Shown here piece by piece: positions 46,254-56,400 of a stretch of DNA of 64,000 nucleotides (its first letter is position 1; the number at the start of each line of letters is the position of its first letter). The stretch comes from Exilibacterium tricleocarpae (GTDB taxonomy: Bacteria > Pseudomonadota > Gammaproteobacteria > Pseudomonadales > Cellvibrionaceae). The stretch lies in contig NZ_ML660087.1 of assembly GCF_007004655.1 (NCBI RefSeq), positions 632,617 through 696,616 on the forward strand. The letters run 5' to 3'. Made by a program: the position numbers and the translations under genes. The notes beneath the pieces were generated by a model, which saw nothing but the letters and a program-made list of their open reading frames with translations, was not told the origin of the DNA and ran no database searches.

Positions 46254-46964
46254 ATGATTACCATAGCTATCGTTTCAGATGTCAGAGTCTACGGGGAAGG
46301 ACTGGCTCAGGCGCTTTCGAGTTCCGATACCCTCCAGGTGGTCAGCATCGAAGGCAGTGTAGAGAACGCTGTCACTACCCTGAAACAGTACCCCACCGAT
46401 GCCGCTTTGCTGGATATGAGAATGGATGCCAGTTGTCGCCTGGCGGCGACACTGGTGCAGGCCTGCCCGGCGACCAAGTTACTGGCGCTGGCCATGCCGA
46501 AGGATGAAAATCATGTATTTGAATGTGTGGAGGCGGGGATAGCCGGCTATGTTCCCAAAGAGGCATCCACGGCTGAGGTCATAGACGCAATAACCAGAGT
46601 GAAAAACGGGGAGTTCTACTGTCCGCCTGAAATTGCAGCCTGTATCTTCAGCAAGGTTAGAAAAGTCGCCAAAGATGTAAAGACCCGGCAACCTCCAACA
46701 GTAAACCACGATGAGGAGTGTCTGTTTGCAGGGCTGACGAAAAGGGAGCGCCAAATCGTCTCACTGCTGGCTGACGGACTCTCCAATAAACAGATCTCCC
46801 GCGAACTGAACATCGAGGTCTCCACAGTCAAAAACCATGTCCACAACACGCTCGTCAAGTTGGGTGTGAAGAGTCGTACCCAGGCTGTATCGCTGTTGCA
46901 GCGCCTGTCTCGCCACAGTTTTTCTGAATCTTTAGATCTAGATCATCGCCTCGAGGTGCTGTAA
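46254..46964 (+). CDS. NarL/LuxR-type response regulator, putative cluster regulator
   Basis: The 236-residue protein has a receiver-like domain, ~1-120, and a LuxR helix-turn-helix, ~160-220 (LTKRERQIVSLLADGLSNKQISRELNIEVSTVKNHVHNTLVKLGV). In the receiver the phospho-acceptor Asp is present (ALLDMRM) and so is the Lys (YVPKEAS). The N-terminal acidic pair is weakened to SD, and the usual Ser/Thr of strand 4 is Ala (LALAMP). It may therefore signal atypically. No histidine kinase is adjacent. It is the first gene before the NRPS operon, so cluster regulation is plausible. Confidence 0.88.
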   Translation: MITIAIVSDVRVYGEGLAQALSSSDTLQVVSIEGSVENAVTTLKQYPTDAALLDMRMDASCRLAATLVQACPATKLLALAMPKDENHVFECVEAGIAGYVPKEASTAEVIDAITRVKNGEFYCPPEIAACIFSKVRKVAKDVKTRQPPTVNHDEECLFAGLTKRERQIVSLLADGLSNKQISRELNIEVSTVKNHVHNTLVKLGVKSRTQAVSLLQRLSRHSFSESLDLDHRLEVL

Positions 46965-47250
46965 CGAACTAGATCCAAGAGCGTGTACCCTTTCTGAATC
47001 ATTAATCCTTCATTAGATTTATTCAATTGTATTCTTAACCCTGGCAGACTTCTGTAGTAGACGGTGAGAGATAAATGCTGGGGGGCTTCTCTGTCCTACC
47101 GATATTTCCTTCCCCTTTGTCTTTTACAGAGAGCCATTGAAAGGTTGTAGCTGATGGATTTGGAGTTGTTGTAGTAGCCGATGTGCGGATATGGCGGTAA
47201 GTCCTATTGGGCGGCGCCTGGGTTGTTTTCTGATTAGGGATTGTGCACAA

Positions 47251-48171
47251 ATGAATAGGGTTGGTTGGAACAGCACTGTTGAAAATAATCAAAGCGGTTG
47301 TCATAAAAGTGACCACGTAGCAGAGGCGGAGATAAGAAAGCATATTAAAAATATGAATTTCGCGCCCATCTCGCACTATTTTAAACCTGCTTTGCAACAA
47401 GCCTACCGAGACGAGCTGACACATTCACAATTCGTGCTGGAGACTATAGCAAATATAGGCAATGTCGCCTTGGCTGAAAGACCGGCCCTACTTATATTGA
47501 TAATGACTGATGTCATTAGAAAACTTACCCGCCACGAGTCCGCTTTCTTCGATTGTGGCACTTTCCCATGGATAACTGACGTTGAAAAACTCTATCCCAG
47601 CATTGTCGATGAAGTGGAAGTTGCCTTAGACAACAGCGAAGTAATACCTGCTTTTCAGGAGATACAAAAAGAACAGGAAGAAATCACCTGCGATGAAAAA
47701 TGGAAAGTAGTACTGTTTAAAGGCTATGGAGAAGATATCGATAAAAACCTGGATCTCTTTCCAAAGACGGCACAGCTACTTAACCACATACCCGGCTGGA
47801 CAACCGGAATGTTCTCTATCTTGCTGCCCGGCAAGGAAATACCTGCCCACGTCGGCCCCTACGCCGGTGTTTTGCGCTACCACCTGGGGTTGAAAATACC
47901 CGATAACTGCGGCATCAGCGTCAGGGGCGAAGTGCGCACCTGGCAAGAGGGAAAAAGCCTGGTGTTTGACGATTCGTTTGAGCATTTCGCCTGGAACAGA
48001 TCCGGCAAAAAGCGTGTTGTGTTGTTCGTCGACTTCTTACGACCTTTGCCTTTTCCGCTTAACCTCCTCAACGAGTGGGTGGTCTTGGAGGTCATGAATA
48101 ACTCCGATTTTATTCGGGGGTTGGTTGATAACCTGCACAAATATAAAGCGCTGCATGAACTTTTAAATTAG
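47251..48171 (+). CDS. Aspartyl/asparaginyl beta-hydroxylase family Fe(II)/2-oxoglutarate oxygenase
   Basis: The C-terminal half carries the Asp_Arg_Hydrox pattern. One iron His is in IPAHVGPYAGVLRYHLGL, the distal His in FDDSFEHFAWN, and the oxoglutarate-binding Arg in GKKRVVLFVDFLRP. The N-terminal ~150 residues are helical and not recognised. Relatives hydroxylate Asp/Asn side chains or lipid A acyl chains (LpxO). In this cluster it may hydroxylate a peptide residue or the acyl chain. The start is uncertain: ATGs at 47191, 47251 and 47353 are all in frame, and none has a strong ribosome-binding site. Confidence 0.8.
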   Translation: MNRVGWNSTVENNQSGCHKSDHVAEAEIRKHIKNMNFAPISHYFKPALQQAYRDELTHSQFVLETIANIGNVALAERPALLILIMTDVIRKLTRHESAFFDCGTFPWITDVEKLYPSIVDEVEVALDNSEVIPAFQEIQKEQEEITCDEKWKVVLFKGYGEDIDKNLDLFPKTAQLLNHIPGWTTGMFSILLPGKEIPAHVGPYAGVLRYHLGLKIPDNCGISVRGEVRTWQEGKSLVFDDSFEHFAWNRSGKKRVVLFVDFLRPLPFPLNLLNEWVVLEVMNNSDFIRGLVDNLHKYKALHELLN

Positions 48172-48239
48172 TTGCAAATTTGTACACCTGGCTGGCGTTG
48201 CAGCCGCCGTTAGATGATTAGAGATAGTGTGAGTGGATA

Positions 48240-49367
48240 ATGGAATATGAAACGCGCGGCAGGCTGGCTTCCTATGAACCCGCCTTATTGGAAAATTGGT
48301 ACCGCTATAACTACTTCAACAACGAGATAGATATCAGCGGGAGCGGGGTAGAAGAATATACCTTTGGAGAAGTCAAAGAGATAGCGGGTTTTAGCTTTCG
48401 AGAGCTAGATCCTTTGCAGATCAGGGACTGTGAGACGGTCGGTGGCTTTGTTATCAGGAAACAGCTGGCTGACTTATTTGGAACCGGCAGTTCTGAAAGG
48501 GTGATGGTAACCAACGGTTCCAATGAGGCCCTGCAGTTGGTGGTACGCTCGATTCTCGCCGCCGGTGATGAAGTTGTCACCCAAGCCCCGTGCTATCACT
48601 GTCATGACAAGATTGCCCTGTCCATGGGTTGCACGGTAACAAAGTGGCAGTTTTCATCCCCTGAGAGTTTTGATCTGGATTTACATGACCTGCGTCGTCT
48701 TGTCACCAAAAAGACCAAGGCGGTTATCTTGAACTTTCCCCATAACCCAACGGGCGTCAGCATAACCCAACAGATGCTTGACGATATCGTCGATATCGTC
48801 AGGGAAAACGCTGCATTTCTGATCTGGGATGCCGCGTTTCAAGGGTTAACCTACGATACGCAGCCGTTGAGGGACCCTGTTAACGACTACGATAAAGTTG
48901 TAAGCGTGGGAACCTTTTCAAAAGTGTATGGCGCGCCCGGCCTGCGATTTGGCTGGATAATTGCTGCGCCGGAGATTCTAGCCGGCTGTGTCCGCCAGAA
49001 AGACTACGGCAATTTATTTGTGGCGCCCATTATTGAATTTGTAGCTGAAAAAATGCTGGCGAAAATCGATGACTTTTCGCAGCCGAGGTTGCTGCAGGCC
49101 GGAGACAACCGGGAAATTGTCGATACATGGATTCGGAAAAATAAACGGCTGGATTGGCGATTGCCGGACGGCGGTGTATGCGGGTTGATGACGTTGCCGC
49201 CGGGCATCGATGACACTGATTTCTGCAAAAGCCTGCTGGCAGAGTACGGTGTTTTGCTGGTCCCGGGAAGCTGTTTCGACAGACCTGGCTGCGTACGCTT
49301 GGGCTTTGGTGGAAACACCGCAGAATTGAAAGAAGGGCTTTGTAGATTAGGTAGGTTTATTAGATAA
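48240..49367 (+). CDS. VioD-like PLP enzyme, putative capreomycidine synthase
   Basis: A fold-type I aminotransferase-like protein of 375 residues. The PLP lysine is in SVGTFSKVYGAPGLRFGW, the NPTG loop in NFPHNPTGVS, and the pyridine-N Asp in FLIWDAAFQGL. The N-terminal third (ENWYRYNYF..EIDISGSGVEEYTFGEVKEIAGFSFREL) and VMVTNGSNEALQLVVRSIL resemble, from memory, viomycin VioD and streptothricin-type capreomycidine synthases. These cyclise 3-hydroxyarginine. The gene directly downstream is a VioC-like arginine hydroxylase, which strongly supports that reading. The family is sure; the reaction is inferred. Confidence 0.78.
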   Translation: MEYETRGRLASYEPALLENWYRYNYFNNEIDISGSGVEEYTFGEVKEIAGFSFRELDPLQIRDCETVGGFVIRKQLADLFGTGSSERVMVTNGSNEALQLVVRSILAAGDEVVTQAPCYHCHDKIALSMGCTVTKWQFSSPESFDLDLHDLRRLVTKKTKAVILNFPHNPTGVSITQQMLDDIVDIVRENAAFLIWDAAFQGLTYDTQPLRDPVNDYDKVVSVGTFSKVYGAPGLRFGWIIAAPEILAGCVRQKDYGNLFVAPIIEFVAEKMLAKIDDFSQPRLLQAGDNREIVDTWIRKNKRLDWRLPDGGVCGLMTLPPGIDDTDFCKSLLAEYGVLLVPGSCFDRPGCVRLGFGGNTAELKEGLCRLGRFIR

Positions 49368-49390
49368 ACAGTCATTCGAAGGACTGAGTT

Positions 49391-50434
49391 ATGAGTGAAA
49401 ATACGTTTGTGACATCCGATGAAGAGTGGGACAAAATACATACGTTGATAAAGTTTTACTTCGACGATTTCAAGGATTTCAACAGTGTTGATTTTTTGAA
49501 GAATCTACCGGCCGTCGCTTATCAGCTGCCGGCCAGGTTGGTGAAGTTCCTGAATGATTTCAAATACGATGTTTCCCCCTCCGGTTACTGTATCGTTTCG
49601 AACTTGAAAATCGATGATAAGACGCTCGGCTCGACGCCGCCCCACTGGCAGTTGCCTACCAACAATGATACCTGTGAAGAAATCGTGGTCGCCATGTGCC
49701 TTATATCAACGATACTGGGCGACATTTTCGGCTGGTTGACCCAGCAGGACGGCCGTATGGTGCACGATGTGCTGCCGATCAGGAACCTGGAGCAGGAGCA
49801 GCTTGGCTGTGGTAGCAAAGAAAAACTGTGGTGGCATACCGAAGATGCTTTCCACGAACTGCGGGGTGACTACCTAATGCTGATGTGCCTGCGCAATCAT
49901 CGCGCTGTACCCACCATAGTGTCGAGGCCGGACTATTCTAAGTTAACGACAAGTCAGCTCGACAGGCTTTTTGAAAAGCACTATACCATCCGGCCCGATA
50001 ACTCTCACAAGATTGAAAATGAATCTGAATCGCGTGCACTGATGCGTAAAAGCGGAATTTTGGGCGATGTGAGTGCGGCCTACAGAGAAGTGGTGCAGCG
50101 GGATACGCAACCGGAGAAAATAGCCGTTCTGTTCGGCGATAGAGACGATCCTTACCTGCGAATTGACCCCTACTTTATGGGGGAACCGGAAAATGCGGAA
50201 GCCGGAGATGCCTTGCACACGCTGATTGACCTTATCGACAATGCCATTGTTGAGGTACCCCTGAAGCAGGGGGAGTGCCTGATACTCGACAACTACAAGG
50301 TCGTTCACGGCAGGCCGGGGTTCGGCGCCAGCTACGACGGCACAGACAGATGGCTCAAGAGGATCAATATAACCAGAGATATCCGCAAGTGTCACCAGGT
50401 ATTGCAGGTCGCGCAACCCAGGATTATCTATTGA
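49391..50434 (+). CDS. VioC-like arginine beta-hydroxylase (clavaminate-synthase-like oxygenase)
   Basis: A 347-residue Fe(II)/2-oxoglutarate oxygenase. The facial triad is visible as HxE in KLWWHTEDAFHELRGDYLMLMCLRN and the distal His in ILDNYKVVHGRPGFGASYDGTDRWLKR. The Arg for oxoglutarate follows in LKRINITRDIR. This segment is characteristic of the VioC/OrfP/AsnO group, which hydroxylates Arg or Asn at C3. Pairing with a VioD-like gene (23 bp upstream) favours arginine. AAGGA precedes the ATG. It ends 49 bp before the NRPS start. Confidence 0.83.
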   Translation: MSENTFVTSDEEWDKIHTLIKFYFDDFKDFNSVDFLKNLPAVAYQLPARLVKFLNDFKYDVSPSGYCIVSNLKIDDKTLGSTPPHWQLPTNNDTCEEIVVAMCLISTILGDIFGWLTQQDGRMVHDVLPIRNLEQEQLGCGSKEKLWWHTEDAFHELRGDYLMLMCLRNHRAVPTIVSRPDYSKLTTSQLDRLFEKHYTIRPDNSHKIENESESRALMRKSGILGDVSAAYREVVQRDTQPEKIAVLFGDRDDPYLRIDPYFMGEPENAEAGDALHTLIDLIDNAIVEVPLKQGECLILDNYKVVHGRPGFGASYDGTDRWLKRINITRDIRKCHQVLQVAQPRIIY

Positions 50435-50483
50435 CAGTGTTTTCGTATTGGGAACTGACTTGCTGGACGCTACGGGTTTTGAG

Positions 50484-53400
50484 ATGGCATATCATCAAAA
50501 TAAGAATGTTAGTACCGTATTAGATAGTTTCGACTATCTCACAAAAAGTATACCCAAAGATAACGCGTATACTTTTTTAAACGAACAGGGGAAGGAAGAG
50601 GAGATTTCCTTCGCAGCGCTGTATGAAGAGGTTAATGCAGTGGCCAAAACGCTTGTTGAACTGGGTAATCCAGGCGACAGGGTTTTGATCCTGCTGGAGA
50701 GCAGCCTTGAATATGTGGCGGCTTTTTGGGGTTGTCTCTATGCGGGTATGCTCGCAGTGCCGCTGTACGCGCCCAAGCCCAATGACAAGCGGGATAGATT
50801 CTCCAGCGTAGTTGCGGATTGTACGCCGGAATTGGCATTTGTCCCCAGTGGTATGTCTGAGCAGGCACTGGATATTCTGCCGGCAGAGCTGCGTTGCATA
50901 AAGTATGCACTGGGTGACTTTAAAGATAGCCCTGATGTAAAGCTGCCGGTAGTCAGTCCGGAGGACGTGGCCTATCTCCAGTATAGCTCCGGCTCTACAG
51001 GTAAACCGAAAGGTGTGGTGGTCAGGCACCGGAATCTCCTGGCCAATGTTGATGCCCTAAATACCTGTGCGCGAGGTACAGGCGACGATGTGTTCGTCGG
51101 CTGGCTGCCTCTGTTTCACGATATGGGGCTTATTTCCATTGCTGTCTGGCCGTTGGTCATAGGCGCGCATTCAGTGTTTTTCTCGCCCATAAAATTTGTG
51201 CGACGGCCCCTGTTTTGGTTGCAGACCATTGGGCGGTTTAACGGAACTATATCTTTAGCGCCAAACTTTGCCTACGAACTCTGCGTCTCAAAGGCGCAGG
51301 ATGCCGATCGGATCAGCGCGTTGGATTTGGCTGGTTGGCGCTTTGCCCTCAATGGTGCCGAGCCGATACAAGAGAAAACCTTGAGTAGCTTTGCGCAGGT
51401 GTTCGCTGCTGCGGGGTTCAAGCCGAATGCCTTTGTAGCCGGATATGGCATGGCTGAGGCGACCTTGTTCGTGACCGCCGCTTACAGCGAGGCGGGGCCG
51501 AAAATCATCCACGTCGATAATGAAGCACTGCAAAATCGCATCGTCAAAACCACCGGCAGCCCCGGACAGGGGGCTACGGCAATTGTCGGCTGCGGGTGTC
51601 CCTCCGCGGACTACGATGTCATTATCGTCGACCCCGACACCTCAACTCGCCTGGGTGAGGACCGCGTCGGCGAAGTGTGGATCAGTGGTGAAAGTATTGC
51701 GACTGGATACTGGCGGCGAGCGTCGTTGAACGAAGCGGTTTTTCAAGCGTTTACCGACGGGCGTGCCGGGCCTTACTTCAGAACCGGCGACCTGGGTTTT
51801 TTTCATGATCAGCAGCTCTTTCTATCGGGCCGGCTCGCTGACCTGATCATCGTCAACGGCAGAAATGTCTATCCCCACGATATAGAGCTGAAGTCGAGTT
51901 CGATAGTCAGTGAATACGGGTTTGGCAACGCGGCTGCGATTGGTGTGGATGATAGAGGTACCCAGGGAGTCGTACTGATTCAAGAAGTCAGAAACAAGGC
52001 TGGTGACTTTGACCATCGTGCATTGGCTGAAAGGATACAGGCTGAAATATTCGCTGCATTTGACCTGCTCCTGAAAGCTGTGGTCATGGTGCCGAAAGGG
52101 GCCCTGGTAAAGACCACCAGTGGAAAGATAAGGCGCAGAGCCATAAGGGAGCGCTATCTGAGCGGCAGTCTGGCCACCATTTTTACCACGGATGTAACAC
52201 CGGAATATGACCTTACTCCGAATGTTGAGCTGCGCACGACCCTTGAAAAAGAACTGGCCCAAATCTGGGCTTTGCTACTGGACAGGGAGGTGACGTCCTC
52301 ACGAGCCAACTTTATTCATTTGGGTGGGGACTCGCTGCTGGTCAACCGCATGATTGCAATGGTGCGGGAAAAGTGGAGTATCGACCTCGATATAACCAGG
52401 CTGTTTGAGGAGCCGGTGCTATCCGCGGTAGCGCAGGCTATCCAACAGTGTTTGTCTGTCCGCACTGCTGAAAATAAATCGAGCGAACAAGAGCCGATTG
52501 ATACGATTGCGCTTTCGCAGCAACAGCAAGGCCTGTGGTTGTCGGATCAGATAGAAGGCGGCAGGGCCAAAAATAATATCTTTTTTGCCTTTCAACTGGA
52601 GGGGGAACTCGATCTCCGGGCGTTTGAAAAAACCTGCCGTAAAATGGTCGACCGGCACCCGAGTCTCCGAACACGTTTTTTCGTAGCCGCCGATGCCGAA
52701 CCGCAACAACAGGTATACGTCAACGCAGAGTTATCCGTCCCGCTAATCGAGCTTGACGAACCGGATGAGGCAAGCACGCAAAAGTGTTTACAAGCGCTGT
52801 TGCGAGAGGAGTCTGTAGCCACATTTGATCTCTCGGCAGACTGTATGTTGCGGGCCAAGCTGCTAAAACTTTCCGCCGCCCGTTACGCCGCCCTTTTTAC
52901 CCTACACCACATTGCGTCGGACGGCTGGTCTGTCGGCCTGTTTTTAAAAGAGTTTGGTGAAATCTACCAAGGCCTTGTAACCGGGCGGGACGCCAGTTTG
53001 CCGGTATTGACGGCGCAGTATAAGGACTACGTCATTCAGCAGCGCGGCGAGAAGATGTCAGATCGCACAGGTGCCGATATTGACTACTGGCGCCGGCAGC
53101 TCAGTTCGGCGCCGGAGGTGCACAGTCTCCCCCTGGACTTTAAGCGCAAAGAGGCCCAGTCTTATTCCGGTGCAGAGTACAGAACGGCTTTTGATGCGCG
53201 GATCACCGAACAGCTAAAGGCACTTTCCCGGCAACAAAATGCAACCCTGTTTATGGGCTTGCACGCGGCTTTTGTCGCTTTTTTAGCTTACTACAGCGGT
53301 GAAGAAGACGTTGTCGTCGGAACGTCTTCCGCCAATCGGCACGACGCCGATTTTTACGATGTCATCGGCTGTTTTGTCAATGTGCTTGCGTTGCGGGCCA

Positions 53401-56400
53401 ATATTGACGACAACGACAGTTTTACACAGTTGCTGACCCAATCCAAGCGCCTGTGTTTGGAGGCTTTTCATCACCAGAGTGTTTCTCTCGATCGCCTGAT
53501 CACGGATTTAAATCCACACAGAAGCTCGTCCTACCAGCCGCTGGTGCAGATACTGTTGGTGCTCCAAAACAACCAGCCGGCTTCACTAACTCTACCCGGG
53601 CTGTCATGCCGGTTACTGGAGGCGCCGACCCAGTACTCACAATTTGATCTCACGTTGGAGGTGTCCGAACAATCTGGTGAGTTGGCATTGAGTTGGAAAT
53701 TTAACCGGGAGATTTTCAGCAGCGTTAGCATTCAACGGCTGGCGGCACGTTTTGAGAGGCTGGTCAGGCAAATGGTGGCACAGCCGGAGCGGGGCGTATT
53801 CAGCTTGTCACTACTGTCCGGCGCCGAGCGGGACAGTATAGAAGCTCACGTTGGAGACATCCACAGCCGCCCTGTTGCCACTGCGCTGATGCACCAACGG
53901 TTTGAAGCTGCCGTCGAGGCCGACCCGCTGGCGATTGCCCTTACCTATGGTGAGGCAAACCTGAGCTACGGGGAATTGAACCGGCGGGCGAACCAATTGG
54001 CGCACTACCTGTTGGCACAAGGCGTCAGGCCCGATACGCTGGTGGGATTGTGCATGATGCCTGCGCCGGAGCTGGTGATCGGCATACTCGGGATATTGAA
54101 AGCAGGCGGGGCCTACGTGCCTTTGGACCCCAACAATCCCCGGGAGCGCCTGCAATACCAGTTGGATGATGCCCAACCGGCGCTGATCATTACCCAGCGA
54201 GCGGTGCTCGCTGCTGCGCCTGTCCCGCCGGCGCAGTCCTTATGTCTCGACGACAGCGATGTTGAAGCCACCCTGGTTGGCTACAGCGATGAAAACCCCG
54301 ATCCGGCGACGCTGGGACTCGACGCCGGCCATCTGATGTACGTGATTTACACGTCCGGTTCTACGGGACAGCCAAAAGGGGTATTGGTAGAGCACGGTCA
54401 CGCCAGTCGCCTGTTCGGCGCCACCGAAGACAGTTTTGGTTTCAACAGCCGGGACGTGTGGACCTTGTTTCACTCGGTGGCGTTTGATTTTTCAGTATGG
54501 GAGCTTTGGGGAGCCTTATCTTACGGGGGGCGCCTGGTCATTGTGGACAAGCTGCTGACTCGCTCACCGGAGGCGTTCTACGGGTTGCTGGAGCGGGAAG
54601 GGGTCACGGTATTGAACCAAACCCCCAGCGCTTTCAATCAATTCGTCGGCGTGGACCGATCGGCGGGCGAGTCCGGGTTGCGGCTGCGCTATATCATTTT
54701 TGGCGGTGAAGCACTGAACCCGGCGCTGTTGCAGCCCTGGGTGGCGGCACACGGCGATGTGGAGCCGCAGTTGATCAATATGTACGGCATTACGGAAACC
54801 ACCGTCCACGTCACCTATCGGCGCCTGTATCAGGCGGATACGGTTGCTGCTGACAGTGTGATCGGACACCCGTTGCCGGATCTGTCGGTATTGCTGCTGT
54901 CCGCTGGGCGGCAGCCGGTGCCCGCCGGCGTCGTGGGGGAGATATATGTCGGCGGTGCCGGCCTCAGCCGGGGGTATTTAAACCAGCCCGGCTTGACCGC
55001 GTCCCGTTTTATCGAGCACCCGTTTATCGAGGGACAGCGATTGTATCGAAGCGGCGATCTGGGACGCTACAACGAAGCGGGAGAATTGGTCTACCTCGGC
55101 CGCAATGATCAGCAGATAAAACTGCGCGGCTTTCGCATTGAATTAGGTGATATTGAAACACGACTGCTGGCCTACCCGGCCATTGACGCGGCGGCTGTGT
55201 TGCTGGAGCGGCGCGTTGAAAAACCGGATCGACTCCTGGCCTATGTCACCGCGACCGAGGGCGCGACCCTGGATGTGCCGAACTTGCACGCCTACCTCGG
55301 CGCTCACCTGCCCACTTATATGTTACCCGCGGCGGTGGTCGTATTAGAGTGTCTGCCTTTGACGGCAAACGGCAAACTGGATCGCAAGGCCCTGCTGCAG
55401 GCGGATATCGAGCCGCTGCCGTTGACAAACTACGCAGTGCCCGTGGGGCCTATCGAGCAAACACTCGCGGCCATCTGGGCAGAGTTACTGGATCGCGAAC
55501 AGATCGGTCGCAACGATAACTTCTTTGCCCTGGGCGGCCATTCGCTGCTGGCGGTACGTCTGGTCACCATGGTGCGGCACCGCCTGGGTCGCGAGCTGAA
55601 CGTGCGGGAGGTATTCGACCAGCCGGTGTTGCGGTCGCTGGCCTATCGGTTGGGCGGGTCGCACTTTGTGCTCCGTGAACGTATTGACGTGGCGGACCGT
55701 GGGGAGCCACTGCCGCTATCCTGGGCGCAACAGCGCCTGTGGTTCCTGGCGAAACTGGAGGGGGCGAATGCCGCCTATCATATCCCGGTGGCACTGCGGC
55801 TGAGTGGTTCCCTGGCGGTGGCAGCCCTTACCGGAACACTGAACACTATCGTATCCCGTCACGAAGCTTTGCGGACGGTATTCAGAGAAGAGCAAGGCGA
55901 GCCCCGACAAGTGATTCTACCGGCGGATCACTTTGCTTTTGTGCAAAAAGATATCAGCGATCTGGACGCAGAAGCTCGCCGGCGCGCACTTGCGGAAGAG
56001 ATCGAGACGGCGGCGACGGCGGCCTTTGATTTAACGGAGGGACCGCTGTTTCGCGGCCGCCTGTTGCGGCTGGCGGCAACCGATCACGTCCTGTTGCTGA
56101 CCTTGCATCATATTGTGGCTGATGGTTGGTCAATGCGCGTTCTAGTTGATGAAATCAACGCGCTCTATCGTTCTCATATTGCAAATGAATCGAATCCTTT
56201 ACCGCCGCCGGCGCTCCAGTATGGGGACTATGCTGCCTGGCAACGCGGCTGGCTGACGGGTAAAGCACTGCAGCGGCAGGAAGCCTACTGGCAATCCCAT
56301 TTACACGATGCGCCGGCACTGCTGGAGCTCCCCACCGATCGGCGCCGGCCGGCCGTGCAAAGCTATCGCGGCGACAGTATCGCCGTGGTGTTGCCGCCAA

